Part shown: in pieces, positions 9,900-18,563 of the stretch
How the letters are laid out: each line of letters starts with the position of its first letter
Position numbering within the stretch: position 1 is the stretch's first letter
DNA from: Polyangiaceae bacterium
GTDB lineage: Bacteria; Myxococcota_A; Polyangia; Polyangiales; Polyangiaceae
Assembly (NCBI GenBank): GCA_016715885.1
Contig: JADJXL010000001.1
Span: 514,001 to 578,000 of the forward strand
Direction of reading: 5' to 3'
Length of the DNA: 64,000 nt
The notes under the pieces: generated by a model
Database searches by the model: none
The model's input: the letters and a program-made list of their open reading frames with translations, nothing else
What the model was told of the DNA's origin: nothing
Made by a program: the position numbers and the translations under genes

Positions 9900-11134
9900 G
9901 GATCCTCGAAATCCGGCATGGGCTCGAAAACGCGCGGTGGAGCGCCAAACGACATGCGCAATCCAGCAAGAAAACGCAATTCGACCGCTCGAACGTCGCG
10001 CATGAAATCATTTTGCGTGCGACCTTCGGTCGCTAGGCGCAATGAAACGGGCTGATCGTTGATGGCGATGAGCACGCCTTCGTATGCGAGCGATCCCGTG
10101 AGCCTGTTGACCGTAGCTCCTGTATATTCGCCGGAGACGATGGTCGATCGACGTACATTGAGGTCGGAGAAGAGGTAGTGCAGACCGCCTTTTCCGAGGG
10201 AAATGCGTGACTTGGCGGCGAACGTCGGGCCTATGAAATAATTACCATTTTCGCGTTTGATCGTTTGTCTATCCGACCAATGGGCCCCGACATCCACGCC
10301 GACCTCCAATCGGAAGTTGCTGTACATGTCGCTCGATTGCCACGGATTGTAAGCAATGTGGACTTCACCGAATTCCATGTCGAGCGAATTGCGGTAGGAG
10401 GGTTGCCGATCGAGGACGCTCAAGAGGCGAAAACCCCAGCCCATGCGGGGAAGAAAGGGATGCACTTCCGGTTCGCCGAAGAACGTGCTGATCCAAAATG
10501 CCGGTCGTCGGTGTTCGTGCTGATAATCATAGGAAAAAAGCGTGCCGCGTACTTCCAGGTCCGCAAAACTCGCAGAGCCTTCGAGAAGATGCATGTCGTG
10601 CCGTGAACGACCTCGAGGCGACAAGACGCTGAGGACGATGCCCAATTCGGCATGTCCGCGAGCAAAGGGGAATCCAGCGGGAACCTCGAATCCCTTATTC
10701 GATTGAAGCGTAGGTGCCCAACCAGCCCCAATATAGAACCTCTTCAATAAGTCGAACTTGACTTGGAATGCTCGACCAAGCTCGCTGCGGGCATATCCTG
10801 GCGGAGCTTCTGCGATGGCCGGGACCATTTTCGCGCGTTTCGATAGCGCGCTGTAATCGGCGTCGGTGCGGTGTTCACAAGGCTGCACGCGTTCGAGCGG
10901 GTCGCCGGTGCCTTGCATTTGATTCGGCGCGACGAGGCACACCGTTTTCCCTTTTGCATCGGTGTCGCATTGAACGCGCACCGATTTCCCGTCCGCGAGG
11001 TCATAACACGTGACTTTGCGATCGTAGTTGATGACGGGCATCGTGGGTTCGTCCGCTGCACGTGCAGATGATGCGAACGCGAGCGTGGCGACGATTGACG
11101 TCAGAAAGGGCAGCTTTTGGGAAAAGCGTGGCAC
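9896..11134 (-). CDS. Probable outer-membrane/periplasmic beta-sheet protein B
   Basis: This encodes 412 residues. GTG at 11134 is chosen because GAGGGGA lies seven bases upstream and a clean signal peptide (LPFLTSIVATLAFASSARA) follows. The frame stays open to 11233, but that extension has no ribosome site. After cleavage there is a Cys-containing segment (CYDL, CDTD, CLVA, CEHR), then a long run of amphipathic strands ending in a relative of the LIAINDxP segment of the downstream protein. A barrel fold in the outer membrane is inferred. It is coupled to gene 8874-9899 by a 4-base overlap. No family was recognised. Confidence 0.72.
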   Translation of the reverse strand: MPRFSQKLPFLTSIVATLAFASSARAADEPTMPVINYDRKVTCYDLADGKSVRVQCDTDAKGKTVCLVAPNQMQGTGDPLERVQPCEHRTDADYSALSKRAKMVPAIAEAPPGYARSELGRAFQVKFDLLKRFYIGAGWAPTLQSNKGFEVPAGFPFARGHAELGIVLSVLSPRGRSRHDMHLLEGSASFADLEVRGTLFSYDYQHEHRRPAFWISTFFGEPEVHPFLPRMGWGFRLLSVLDRQPSYRNSLDMEFGEVHIAYNPWQSSDMYSNFRLEVGVDVGAHWSDRQTIKRENGNYFIGPTFAAKSRISLGKGGLHYLFSDLNVRRSTIVSGEYTGATVNRLTGSLAYEGVLIAINDQPVSLRLATEGRTQNDFMRDVRAVELRFLAGLRMSFGAPPRVFEPMPDFEDP

Positions 11135-11442
11135 GGTGGTTCCCCTCGGAGTAAGAATGCCGCTGTGCAAAGGCCATGGCGCATGGCACGCATAGCGTAG
11201 CACCGAATGCACGCGTCGTGCCCGAGCCTTCATGCGGGGTGGGAACTCCCGTTTGTTCTAAAAAAACAGAACAATTGACGGAGCGCATTGGCGCGGTGCG
11301 AAGTGGCTGACGCGTCGCGTTGGGTAATTCATGCGCCGAGTGCGCAGCGGGGTATACGGTGGCACCATCGAAAAGGTGGCAACACCACAGTCAAATAAGT
11401 GGTCCACGTTGCGCAATTGACGTCGAGTTGTGGTTTTGCGCC
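11135..11442. other. Intergenic region upstream of the 11134-7620 operon
   Basis: This gap of about 308 bases lies between the end of the leftward lipoprotein gene at 11443 and the GTG at 11134. It should contain the promoter of the leftward operon. It is more A/T-rich in places than its surroundings. The only clear structure seen is a short perfect inverted repeat at 11253-11274. No convincing reading frame or RNA gene was found. Confidence 0.5.
11253..11274. promoter_or_regulatory. Perfect 7-bp inverted repeat, possible operator
   Basis: TTGTTCT and AGAACAA are separated by eight A-rich bases. It lies about 120-140 bases upstream of the GTG at 11134, where an operator for the leftward operon would be expected. 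The stem is too A/T-rich and lacks a U-run for a good terminator. The binding protein is unknown. Confidence 0.35.
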
Positions 11443-12114
11443 TTACCTGCAAACGGCGTAGCTTGTCGGGAGGAAATCGCTGACCTGGCACTTGGTTTGT
11501 CGCATCATGCCTTGGTCGTTGACGATGGGGCACACCTCGTCAGGAATGGCGCTCATTGGATCGCAGACCACGGTGTCGGGCCACATGCACGTCGAAGCGC
11601 AGCCTAGAATCGGATACCACGTCGTGGTTTCAATTGTTTCCAGGTTGCCACAACAGAATTGCCCAGGGGGGCAATGCGCCGGGAGCTGGCATTCTATGCG
11701 CGTTTCGTATCCACTGGCACCGCCGGCCGTATCGCACCCATCGGTTGCCGGCGGCGCATTGACGCATACCGCATTGCTCTTGCCATCGTCATAGCAGCAT
11801 GCGCTTTCGATACCGACTGGACAAATCTCGCCGCCACATGCGATGTCGCCCATGATCGGCACGCCGCTGCTCGACGACGACGACGAGCTCGACGAACTGC
11901 TCGCAACATCGCCGCCTCCGCCGCCGCCATTTCCGCCACTGCCCGCGCCGCCACCGGTTGCGCCTGCGCCAAGCCTCAATTCGTCGAGTCCTCCGACGAG
12001 CTGACAACCAAGCGTGCTCGTGCTGGCGAGCCCTGCCAAACCCGCGAAAAATACGCAGGCCGTCGTTCGCTCGAGCGTCGATCGATTGGGGTGCGGGGGC
12101 GCCATGCGAATCAT
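11443..12114 (-). CDS. Lipoprotein with Gly/Ser low-complexity linker and Cys-rich C-terminus
   Basis: This encodes 223 residues. A signal peptide ends at a lipobox (STLGC, Cys near residue 37). A Gly-rich stretch and a run of twelve serines follow, and form a flexible spacer that would hold the C-terminal part away from the membrane. The C-terminal half has about fourteen cysteines in patterns such as CGGEICP, CCYDD, CPPGQFCC and CASTC, expected to form disulfides outside the cytoplasm. Similar Ser/Gly-spaced Cys-rich lipoproteins occur at 16450 and 30875 in this window. The start could also be the ATG at 12105. The function is unknown. Confidence 0.7.
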   Translation of the reverse strand: MIRMAPPHPNRSTLERTTACVFFAGLAGLASTSTLGCQLVGGLDELRLGAGATGGGAGSGGNGGGGGGDVASSSSSSSSSSSSGVPIMGDIACGGEICPVGIESACCYDDGKSNAVCVNAPPATDGCDTAGGASGYETRIECQLPAHCPPGQFCCGNLETIETTTWYPILGCASTCMWPDTVVCDPMSAIPDEVCPIVNDQGMMRQTKCQVSDFLPTSYAVCR

Positions 12115-12147
12115 TCTACATTGACTGGTGGGCGGAGGTCCATTCGA

Positions 12148-12543
12148 TCATGTCTTACGAAACATCAGTCGAACGATGGGGATGATGGTGGGATCATCCT
12201 GAATGGTACGCTCGAAACGCAGCGCGTCGTAATAGGCGCAGCGGGTGCGGCCGGGGTATTCGCGACAAGTTTTCGGACGAGCTTCGTAGATGGTGCAGCC
12301 ACGCGTTTCCGGATGGAGGAACTTGCATGATTTACCAAAGAGCGGGTCTTTGGTGCGTTTGAGGACGCGTGAACCGTCCCGCATGGTGGTGTATTTTTCC
12401 TTGGCGATTGCAACGGAAACGCCGAAATGATTGGCAAGTCGCTTGATGTCGAAATCGGACACTTCGACGCGCTCGTAGATGGAGCAGCAGAATGCAATGC
12501 ATTTCGTGCAATCGTAATGGAGGCGCTTTTTTTCGCCGGCCAC
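12148..12543 (-). CDS. YkgJ-family cysteine cluster protein
   Basis: This encodes 131 residues. GTG at 12543 is preferred because GGAG lies seven bases upstream; the frame stays open to 12636, but without a site. The product has the YkgJ/zinc- or iron-chelating cysteine pattern: CTKC and CC near the start, then CKFL, a second Cys in RGCTIYEARPKTCREYP and a final Cys (RCAYY). Members of this family bind a metal or Fe-S centre and are cytoplasmic; their biochemical role is poorly known. The gene is divergent from the beta-helix lipoprotein gene at 12922 and 34 bases from the start of the lipoprotein gene that follows on the same strand. Confidence 0.8.
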   Translation of the reverse strand: MAGEKKRLHYDCTKCIAFCCSIYERVEVSDFDIKRLANHFGVSVAIAKEKYTTMRDGSRVLKRTKDPLFGKSCKFLHPETRGCTIYEARPKTCREYPGRTRCAYYDALRFERTIQDDPTIIPIVRLMFRKT

Positions 12544-12921
12544 GGGTCGTCTCCAAAAATGGGTTGGTGTGATCCAATGGTTGGTCGAGATGAACTTCGG
12601 CGGAGGAGCCTGTTTTTCCGAGAACCGCACACGCAACGATGCGCCGAGAATTTCGACAGTTCGGCACGTAGCACCGCCAGCGTGGACATGTCAACCACCC
12701 GCGCCGATCGCGCCGTTCGCAAGCGCGACCAGCGCCCTCGACGGCCGCGTGTCCATAACGGGCAAACGGTCTTGACCACATCGCTCGTTCGTGCATCGGG
12801 CTCGGCAGCGATGCTTTTGCGATGGAACGTCGGATGCACGTCCAAGACGGCTTCGAGGAATTTTCGTTGATTGCGTTACGAATTCAGAGCGCTAGGCTCG
12901 GGGGTATTCCGGGGGGACGAG
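12544..12921. other. Divergent intergenic region
   Basis: This is about 378 bases between two divergently transcribed genes, and it should carry promoters for both. A weak sigma-70-like pair (TTGCGT at 12871, TAGGCT at 12893, 16-base spacer) points toward the beta-helix gene but is far from consensus. Open frames across this stretch show no ribosome sites or protein-like composition, and none is accepted as a gene. Confidence 0.4.
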
Positions 12922-14409
12922 ATGAGGGGACGACCGATTGCGTTCGGGTTCGCATTTCTTCTACTTTCGTGCGCACGTCCGGCGGCATCGTCCGACGAAG
13001 ACGGAAGCGCAGCGGCGCCTGAACCGCGGATGCGAAACCTGGGTATCGCGGGTCCTTTGGCCGTAAGGCCGGCGGCTCCAAAGGGCGGAAGGCGATTTTT
13101 TGTCTCACCGAGCGGACGCGATACGAACGATTGCTCCGAAGCGACCCCGTGCAGAGAAATCCAGCGTGCGATGGCGTTGGCAACGGCGCCCGGCGACGTG
13201 TTGCTCGTAGCCGATGGCGAGTATCGAGGATTCGTGCTGAGCGGTATTCGAGGCGAGCCATTGCGTCCGATTACGATCCTGGCGACGGGGCACGCGGCCG
13301 TCGTGAAAGCCGATCCGACATGCAAAAAGAAACACTGTCGCGATACGATCCTCGTGCGCGGATCTCGACACGTCGTCCTCGACGGCTTGACGTCTCATGG
13401 TGCGCCACGAGCGGCCGTGGCAATCATGTACGCGTCGCACATCGTCGTACGTAATGGCCGATTCGGCAACAATGGCCGATGGGGCATTTTTACGTCGTTT
13501 GCGGACGACGTCATTTTCGAGCACAACGAAGTCTATCGAAGCAGGCGGGAGCATGGCATCTACCTGTCCAATAGCGGCGATCGGCCGATCGTGCGATTCA
13601 ACGCGTTGCATGACAACGACGGTTGCGGAATTCACGTAAACGGCGATTATCATGAAAAGCCGGAATTCGACAAAAGCGGACGAAGCCTGTATGCAGGGCA
13701 GGCCGATGGCATCGTGAGCGGCGCGCAAATCGAGGGGAATCTGATTTATCGCAATGGCTCCGGAGCTCTTGCCAACAAGAAGCGGCGAGGCGGGGCGGGC
13801 ATCAACCTCGATGGAGTCTGGGATTCGACCGTGCAGGGCAACGTCTTGTTCGAAAATGCGGCGATGGGGATCGCGGCATTCGGCGATGCTGATGGAGTCG
13901 AAGACCATTCGAAGGACGACGGTGATGGTCGATTTGGTCCGCGGGGCCTCGAAATCACGCACAATACCATCGTCATGCCGCAAGGAGCTCGACCGGCGCT
14001 GCAGATTCGGTTGAGTCGGGGGACGAATGTCGTTTCGGGCAACATCCTCCACCACCAAGATCGCCGCCGCCCAGGGCTCGAATTGTCCACGCGAGCCGAT
14101 GCAATGCTCGTGACGAGCAACGGAAACGTGATCGATCGTGTGTCCGTCGCCGATCAAGTGAGGCCGCTCGACACGTGGGTTCGTGAAAGCGGCCAGGACA
14201 AACAGTCGCTCTCCGTCCCGATCGGGCGTCTCTTCGTCGATCCAGCTCGAGGGGACTACACGCTCAAGCCGGATTCACCCGCTGTTCGACGTGCCCCCGT
14301 GGTGGATACGACCGTGCAGCAAGTGGTCATCACGCAGCAACGTGACTTTTTCGGCAAGCCGCCGCCGAGTGGCAAGAGGCGCAGCATCGGTGCGTGCGAG
14401 GCGCCCTAG
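12922..14409 (+). CDS. Right-handed parallel beta-helix lipoprotein
   Basis: This encodes 495 residues. ATG 12922 follows GGGGGGACGAG and opens directly into a signal peptide with lipobox (LLSC). After a short linker, the segment FFVSPSGRDTNDC...AMALATAPGDVLLVADGEY is the typical opening of DUF1565/pectate-lyase-type beta-helices. It is followed by many coils of the form HNxIxxNGxxGI (FEHNEVYRS, VRFNALHDN, IEGNLIYRNGSG, VQGNVLFENAAMGI, ITHNTIVMP). Such surface lipoproteins usually bind or cleave polysaccharides, but catalytic residues cannot be assigned, so the substrate is unknown. The mature protein should lie on the envelope. Confidence 0.88.
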   Translation: MRGRPIAFGFAFLLLSCARPAASSDEDGSAAAPEPRMRNLGIAGPLAVRPAAPKGGRRFFVSPSGRDTNDCSEATPCREIQRAMALATAPGDVLLVADGEYRGFVLSGIRGEPLRPITILATGHAAVVKADPTCKKKHCRDTILVRGSRHVVLDGLTSHGAPRAAVAIMYASHIVVRNGRFGNNGRWGIFTSFADDVIFEHNEVYRSRREHGIYLSNSGDRPIVRFNALHDNDGCGIHVNGDYHEKPEFDKSGRSLYAGQADGIVSGAQIEGNLIYRNGSGALANKKRRGGAGINLDGVWDSTVQGNVLFENAAMGIAAFGDADGVEDHSKDDGDGRFGPRGLEITHNTIVMPQGARPALQIRLSRGTNVVSGNILHHQDRRRPGLELSTRADAMLVTSNGNVIDRVSVADQVRPLDTWVRESGQDKQSLSVPIGRLFVDPARGDYTLKPDSPAVRRAPVVDTTVQQVVITQQRDFFGKPPPSGKRRSIGACEAP

Positions 14410-14752
14410 TTTGAATGCGGGCCAAGATTTGCACGCTCGCTTCGCGCGCGTGGGACGCGCGCTCGCGAGGCTAGTTTACGATGGGGGGGCCGAGGCTCGC
14501 CTCCCGGTGTTTTTGCGCTTCGCACAAAAACACGGCGAGGCTCGGCCCCCCCATACCCCCCGATTTGGCCTTATTCCAAAGTGTACGACGCCCCAGTCAA
14601 AAGCCGCCGCGCGGGGACCGCTTCGACCTAACAATGTAAGGTAGACACCGTTCGTGGGGCCGTGCCGAGCAACGATGGCGCGGTGCGTCGATGTCCTGCG
14701 AGCATCGCATCCTATATCGCGATGGCTGCGTTTCCGTTACGATGTGCCGATA
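14410..14752. other. Intergenic region with a large hairpin
   Basis: These 343 bases separate the beta-helix gene from the kinase gene on the same strand. The main content is the near-perfect long inverted repeat at 14483-14552. The remainder, 14553-14752, must carry the promoter of the kinase gene, but no consensus promoter was recognised. The kinase reading frame stays open back to 14654 without a convincing start. Confidence 0.45.
14483..14552. repeat. Long near-perfect inverted repeat (hairpin)
   Basis: Two 19-base arms (14483-14501 and 14534-14552) match with one internal mismatch, beginning GGGGGGGCC and ending GGCCCCCCC. Inside them is a second pair, GTGTTTTTG and CAAAAACAC, around a short loop. 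The transcript would fold into a hairpin about 70 bases long. It could stop transcription from the beta-helix gene or be a mobile REP-like unit. Confidence 0.7.
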
Positions 14753-16324
14753 ATGGACTTGGTTCCGGGCTCAATCATTGCGGGTCGGTATCGGATCGAC
14801 GCGCGCGTCGGCGCAGGCGGCATGGGCGAGGTGTGGGCAGGTGAGCACCTCGCGATCGGCATGAAAGTGGCGATCAAGACGCTGTTGCCCGCTGCGGCGT
14901 ACGACCAAGAGGTCGTTGCAAGGTTCCGACGCGAGGCAAACCTGCTTGGGCGCATTCGCAGTGATCACGTCGCGCGCGTGGTGGACTTCATCCAGGATCC
15001 GCACGCCGGGCTCGTGCTCGTAATGGAGTACATTGAAGGCCTTCCGCTTTCGAAGACGCTTCATCAACGCAAGTTAGCTGTCGAGGAAGCAATCGATCTC
15101 GGCTGTGACGTGATCGGAGCGCTGTGCGATCTGCATCGGGCGCACATCATTCACCGCGACATGAAACCCGGCAACATCATCATGGAGCCGCAGCCGAACG
15201 GGAAATACCGCGGGATCGTCGTCGATTTCGGCATGGGTCGTATCGAATCCGGAGCTGGCGAGGATTTGGAACAGACGAACCTCACGCGTGCAGACATGGC
15301 GCTCGGAACGCTCGAGTACATGGCGCCCGAGCAAATCTTGAACTCGCGTGACGTGACCGCTGCATCCGACCTCTATGCCGTTGGTGCAATGCTCTACCGC
15401 GCAATTGCGGGTCGTCACATTTTTGGCGATGCGCAAGACACGGAACTCGCGCGCGCGAAGTTGATGACGGATGCACCGCCGCTCGAGACGGGGCGAAGCG
15501 ATCGGATCGCGCAGGAGTTTGCCGCGATCGTCATGCGTGCGTGCAAGCGCCGGCCGCAGGAGCGCTACCAGAAAGCCGAGGACATGCTCAACCACCTGCG
15601 TTCGCTGCAAGACGCCGTGCGCGCGCAAGCATTGGAAGCGAGCGGGTTTCGGCATTTGCTTGGTGGTGCAAGCATTCCTCCTCCGGCACCGCAAGCGGCT
15701 GCACAAGCGCCGCAACAATACGCACAGCAACAATACGCGCAGCAGCATTACCAGCAGCAGCAGCAACAGGCTCATCCGTCGCAGCAACCGCACCAGCAGC
15801 AGCAACAACACGCTTCCGTGTCGGCGGTGAGTGCGAGCACGAGTGCAGCGGCGCCGATCTCGGTACCCGTCAACCAGTCGCGGAAAATGTCGGGAGGTGC
15901 GGTCGCAGGTCTTACCGCGCTCGTCGTGCTGGCCCTTGGAGCCGTGGGCGTATTCGTTTTTCGGGAACGACTCGGGTTGGTCTCTGCAAGCAGTGCTCCA
16001 GCCAAGTCGCAGGTTGTTGCTGCATCGGCGCCCCCTCCACTTCCGAGCTCGGTTGTCCCGGCCGTTGCATCGGCAACGCCTACGCCGAGCGCGTCTGCAG
16101 CCGTAGAGGCCGCGGATGACGACGATGGGATGGAAGTCGAAACGGCAGCACCGGCTCCGTCACCTTCGCTCTGGGGACGTTTGCCGTCGACGGCTTCGCC
16201 GCAAGGGACTGGAGCGCCTGCTGGCGGCTCGACTGGTGCGTCGACGGCGGCAAAGGCGCCTGGCACTTCGCCCACACCAACCAACAAAGCGCCCGCGCCC
16301 GTCCCGACGAACATCAAGTTCTGA
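14753..16324 (+). CDS. Membrane-anchored eukaryote-like Ser/Thr protein kinase
   Basis: This encodes 523 residues. The kinase domain occupies roughly residues 10-285. It has the glycine loop VGAGGMGEVW (19-28), the ATP lysine in VAIK (K42), the catalytic loop HRDMKPGN (134-141), the metal-binding DFG (158-160) and APE (191-193). The catalytic residues are all present, so the enzyme should be active. A Gln-rich linker (residues about 318-365) leads to a single membrane helix (ALVVLALGAVGVFVF) and then an Ala/Pro/Ser-rich extracytoplasmic tail without a recognisable sensor domain. The start is ATG 14753, which opens at the usual MxLxPGxxIAGRYRI. It is not next to the T6SS genes and has no phosphatase partner. 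Confidence 0.93.
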   Translation: MDLVPGSIIAGRYRIDARVGAGGMGEVWAGEHLAIGMKVAIKTLLPAAAYDQEVVARFRREANLLGRIRSDHVARVVDFIQDPHAGLVLVMEYIEGLPLSKTLHQRKLAVEEAIDLGCDVIGALCDLHRAHIIHRDMKPGNIIMEPQPNGKYRGIVVDFGMGRIESGAGEDLEQTNLTRADMALGTLEYMAPEQILNSRDVTAASDLYAVGAMLYRAIAGRHIFGDAQDTELARAKLMTDAPPLETGRSDRIAQEFAAIVMRACKRRPQERYQKAEDMLNHLRSLQDAVRAQALEASGFRHLLGGASIPPPAPQAAAQAPQQYAQQQYAQQHYQQQQQQAHPSQQPHQQQQQHASVSAVSASTSAAAPISVPVNQSRKMSGGAVAGLTALVVLALGAVGVFVFRERLGLVSASSAPAKSQVVAASAPPPLPSSVVPAVASATPTPSASAAVEAADDDDGMEVETAAPAPSPSLWGRLPSTASPQGTGAPAGGSTGASTAAKAPGTSPTPTNKAPAPVPTNIKF

Positions 16325-16336
16325 GCGCGTTTTCGC

Positions 16337-16428
16337 TCCTCACCCCTGACCTCTCCATCCCTCGGAGCTTTCCGGCTCCCCCTCTCCACGCAGCGAAGCG
16401 GAGTTGGAGAGGGGGTTGGGGGGTGAGG
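16337..16428. repeat. Dispersed C/G-rich inverted repeat, copy 1
   Basis: This sits in the convergent gap between the kinase gene and the next leftward gene. It contains a unit with CCCTCTCCACGCAGCGAAGC, then TTGGAGAGGGGGTTGGGGGG and GTGAG, preceded by a partial inverted copy (TCACCCCTGACCTCTCC). Nearly the same unit recurs at 33642-33780 in both orientations. It can fold into a strong stem and probably ends transcription from both sides. Confidence 0.75.
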
Positions 16429-16449
16429 TGTTTGTCCGGATGTACACGA

Positions 16450-17097
16450 CTACTGATCGTTCACGCAGGCGAGGTGTTCCATGCCGCAGCCATTCGCTGC
16501 ATCGGTCATGCAGGTCTCGCAGTCGGTCGACGCTGTTTGCATCGAGCAGTTATCGGCACAAGCGGTTGCGCATGGGCCAAGACACTTGCAGTCCGTGTAG
16601 GCCTCGTAGATCGGGATCGACATGTCGCACAAAGGCGGAGGGTTTGTCTCGGTGAGAAACTCGGCGCATCGCGCACACGTTTCGCTTCCGCCAACGCCGC
16701 CCATTCCGGCAGCACCGCCGGCACCACCAATGCCCCCAGCTCCTCCGACGCCCGTGGCAACTGCCGTGGATCCAGGAAACGGCGGGGGTACGTCCGGACC
16801 AACAGCGCATCCGAAAAAGTCATCCGATTCGGTAACTTCGTAGCAGCACGTTTCACCGTCGAACTCGCCGTCGGTGTCGACCGCGATGATATTCGTCGAA
16901 CAGAAGTCCCCCTGGAAAAACGCGAGCGCTTCCTCGCTCGATGGGCACGAGTTGTCGATGTCGTATTCGATTTGCGTGAAGTAGAAACACGCCTTGTCCG
17001 ACCCGCAGCTCGTGCTGCCGCTCGAGAGCATGGCGAGTCCTATGAACATCAACGACGAAACAGGAAGCAGAGAAGAAAAGCGTTTGTGTAGGTTCAT
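16450..17097 (-). CDS. Cys-rich lipoprotein with Gly/Ala linker
   Basis: This encodes about 215 residues. The signal peptide is followed by a Cys near SSGSTSCGSD, giving a probable, if imperfect, lipobox. The N-terminal half contains paired cysteines (ACFYF, SCPSS, FCSTN, CCYEV, FGCAV). A Gly/Ala spacer (GVGGAGGIGGAGGAAG) precedes a C-terminal Cys-rich block with CARC, CKCLGPCATACADNC, CETC and CGMEHLAC. The design matches the lipoproteins at 11443 and 30875. ATG 17097 was chosen to begin at the signal peptide; ATG 17109 is possible. No function is recognised. Confidence 0.7.
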   Translation of the reverse strand: MNLHKRFSSLLPVSSLMFIGLAMLSSGSTSCGSDKACFYFTQIEYDIDNSCPSSEEALAFFQGDFCSTNIIAVDTDGEFDGETCCYEVTESDDFFGCAVGPDVPPPFPGSTAVATGVGGAGGIGGAGGAAGMGGVGGSETCARCAEFLTETNPPPLCDMSIPIYEAYTDCKCLGPCATACADNCSMQTASTDCETCMTDAANGCGMEHLACVNDQ

Positions 17098-17156
17098 GTT
17101 GTCGAGCATGCACGAACGCGTGGAATCGTGCACGTCCTCCCGTGCGGAGATTCAGT

Positions 17157-17534
17157 TCACGTGCGAAGTCCACGAACGCCGTCGAGTACGGCACGCGTCA
17201 TGTCGCAGCCGTCGACGATCGCATCGGTCAGATTGGCTTCCGTGAGGATCGCATCGACGAGGATAGCGCCGCTGAGATTGGCGTCCGCCAAGTACGCTCC
17301 TTCGAGGTCGGCGCGTGTAAGGTTTGCGTTCGAAAGGTTTGCTCCTTTGAGGTTTGCCTGAAACAGGTTGGCCATGAGCAGGTTGGCGCCGCTCAGATCT
17401 GCGCGAGCAAGATTGGCGCGGTGCAGCGCGAGGCCGGAAAGATCGAGTCCGGACAAATCCAGACCCATGAGCCGCGGATTGTCCCCGGCTGCAATGAGCG
17501 CCAAAACCAGCTCCTTGCGAGTGATTTCTGCCAC
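17157..17534 (-). CDS. Pentapeptide-repeat protein
   Basis: This encodes 125 residues. GTG 17534 follows AAGGAG by nine bases; the frame is open to 17576 without another site. After an N-terminal helix (ITRKELVLALIAAG), about seventeen A(D/N)LXX-type pentapeptides run from residue 24 to the end (LDLSG, ANLAR, ADLSG, ANLKG, ANLTR). They predict a small right-handed quadrilateral beta-helix. Some members of this fold mimic DNA and protect gyrase, while most have no known role; no evidence here favours either. It has no signal peptide. It lies 15 bases downstream of the alpha/beta hydrolase gene on the same strand and may be co-transcribed. Confidence 0.85.
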   Translation of the reverse strand: MAEITRKELVLALIAAGDNPRLMGLDLSGLDLSGLALHRANLARADLSGANLLMANLFQANLKGANLSNANLTRADLEGAYLADANLSGAILVDAILTEANLTDAIVDGCDMTRAVLDGVRGLRT

Positions 17535-17591
17535 GTGATGAATCTCCTTCGAGCGCTCGATCCGCGCTCGTCGCAATCGATGTCGATGTTC

Positions 17592-18461
17592 TCACGAAGC
17601 GAGGAATCGAAGTAGGCATTCTGCGACTGCGTCGGGCGACTTCCAATGCATCATGTGCCCCGCATCCGGCAGGTCGACGTGCGTGACGTTGGAAATGCAT
17701 GCAAGGCGTTCGCTTTCGTCCGGCACGCGCCACCCACCGATGCCTCCGCTCACGAACAGCGTGGGCACCGTGATGCTTCGCAAAAAGCCTTTGAACGCGT
17801 CGGCGCTGAAAGGCGTTGGCGATGTCGTGCGGTGCAGTGGGTCGTACGCCCACCGCAACTGTCCCGAATCATCCACGCGCGTGAGCAGACGCGCTCGGCT
17901 TTCGATCATGCCGTGTGGAATCGACGGATGCATTCGCGCAAGGCGCTCGACGGCCTCTTCGAAAGATGCAAGCGGGCGCTGCTGACGCTCGATCTTTTGC
18001 ATGTCGCGCAGCCACGCACGCATGCGAGCAACGCCGGTCGTCGCCGGATCGGAATGAAGGGTGCCGAGTCCTTCGAGAAGCGCGAGGCGCTCGATGCGAT
18101 CGGGCATCGCTCCCGCGCAAAGAGATGCAACCGTTCCGCCCATCGAGTGGCCGACGAGCGCGATGCGTTTTCGTTCGAATCGATCAAGGAGAGCGGCGAC
18201 ATCGCCGACGTAATCGGCAAAGTGGTAATAGCCGCCAGCCCCGACGTGATCGCTGCTCCCGAAGCCCCGCAGATCCGGCGCAAGGACTTCGTGACCGGCG
18301 CGTGCAAGAGGTTCGGCGACCAGCTCCCACGTGGCCCCCGAATCGAGAAATCCGTGGAGCAGAAGCACGGTCAAACCCGACGCCTTTGCGTTTTCCGGCT
18401 CGAAACGATGAACGTTGAGCCTGATTCCGTTTGCCAGAACGTACTCGGAGCAGCGCTTCAC
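17592..18461 (-). CDS. Alpha/beta hydrolase
   Basis: This encodes 289 residues. The oxyanion HG is in LLLHGFLDSG (residues 34-41), the nucleophile elbow is GHSMGG (Ser106), an acid is expected after strand 6, and the catalytic His is in DAGHMMHW near the C-terminus. A helical cap lies between residues about 135 and 215. This is the layout of esterases, epoxide hydrolases and haloperoxidase-like enzymes; the exact substrate is not evident. It has no signal peptide and is cytoplasmic. The start is GTG at 18461 without a strong ribosome site. It is divergent from deoC, with about 100 bases between them. Confidence 0.9.
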   Translation of the reverse strand: MKRCSEYVLANGIRLNVHRFEPENAKASGLTVLLLHGFLDSGATWELVAEPLARAGHEVLAPDLRGFGSSDHVGAGGYYHFADYVGDVAALLDRFERKRIALVGHSMGGTVASLCAGAMPDRIERLALLEGLGTLHSDPATTGVARMRAWLRDMQKIERQQRPLASFEEAVERLARMHPSIPHGMIESRARLLTRVDDSGQLRWAYDPLHRTTSPTPFSADAFKGFLRSITVPTLFVSGGIGGWRVPDESERLACISNVTHVDLPDAGHMMHWKSPDAVAECLLRFLAS

Positions 18462-18563
18462 GATTCGGGAGACTTACCAGGGTTGTAAAGGCTGCGCGAG
18501 CATCGGCATCTCGATGGGATCGCGCGTCGCGTTCTGGTAGGTTGCGCCCTCGGAGGCGGCTCG

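Noticed and set aside
8400..10055. 551-codon frame on the plus strand across 7620-9899 genes
   Set aside because: It spans two genes on the other strand, reads as Arg/His-rich shadow sequence and matches no domain.
12569..12775. Small open frame in the 12544-12921 gap
   Set aside because: No ribosome site, no recognisable composition, and it overlaps the expected divergent promoter region.
14753..16324. Ser/Thr kinase as the missing T6SS kinase PpkA
   Set aside because: It lies about 19 kb from the T6SS genes, lacks a PpkA-type periplasmic domain and has no paired phosphatase.
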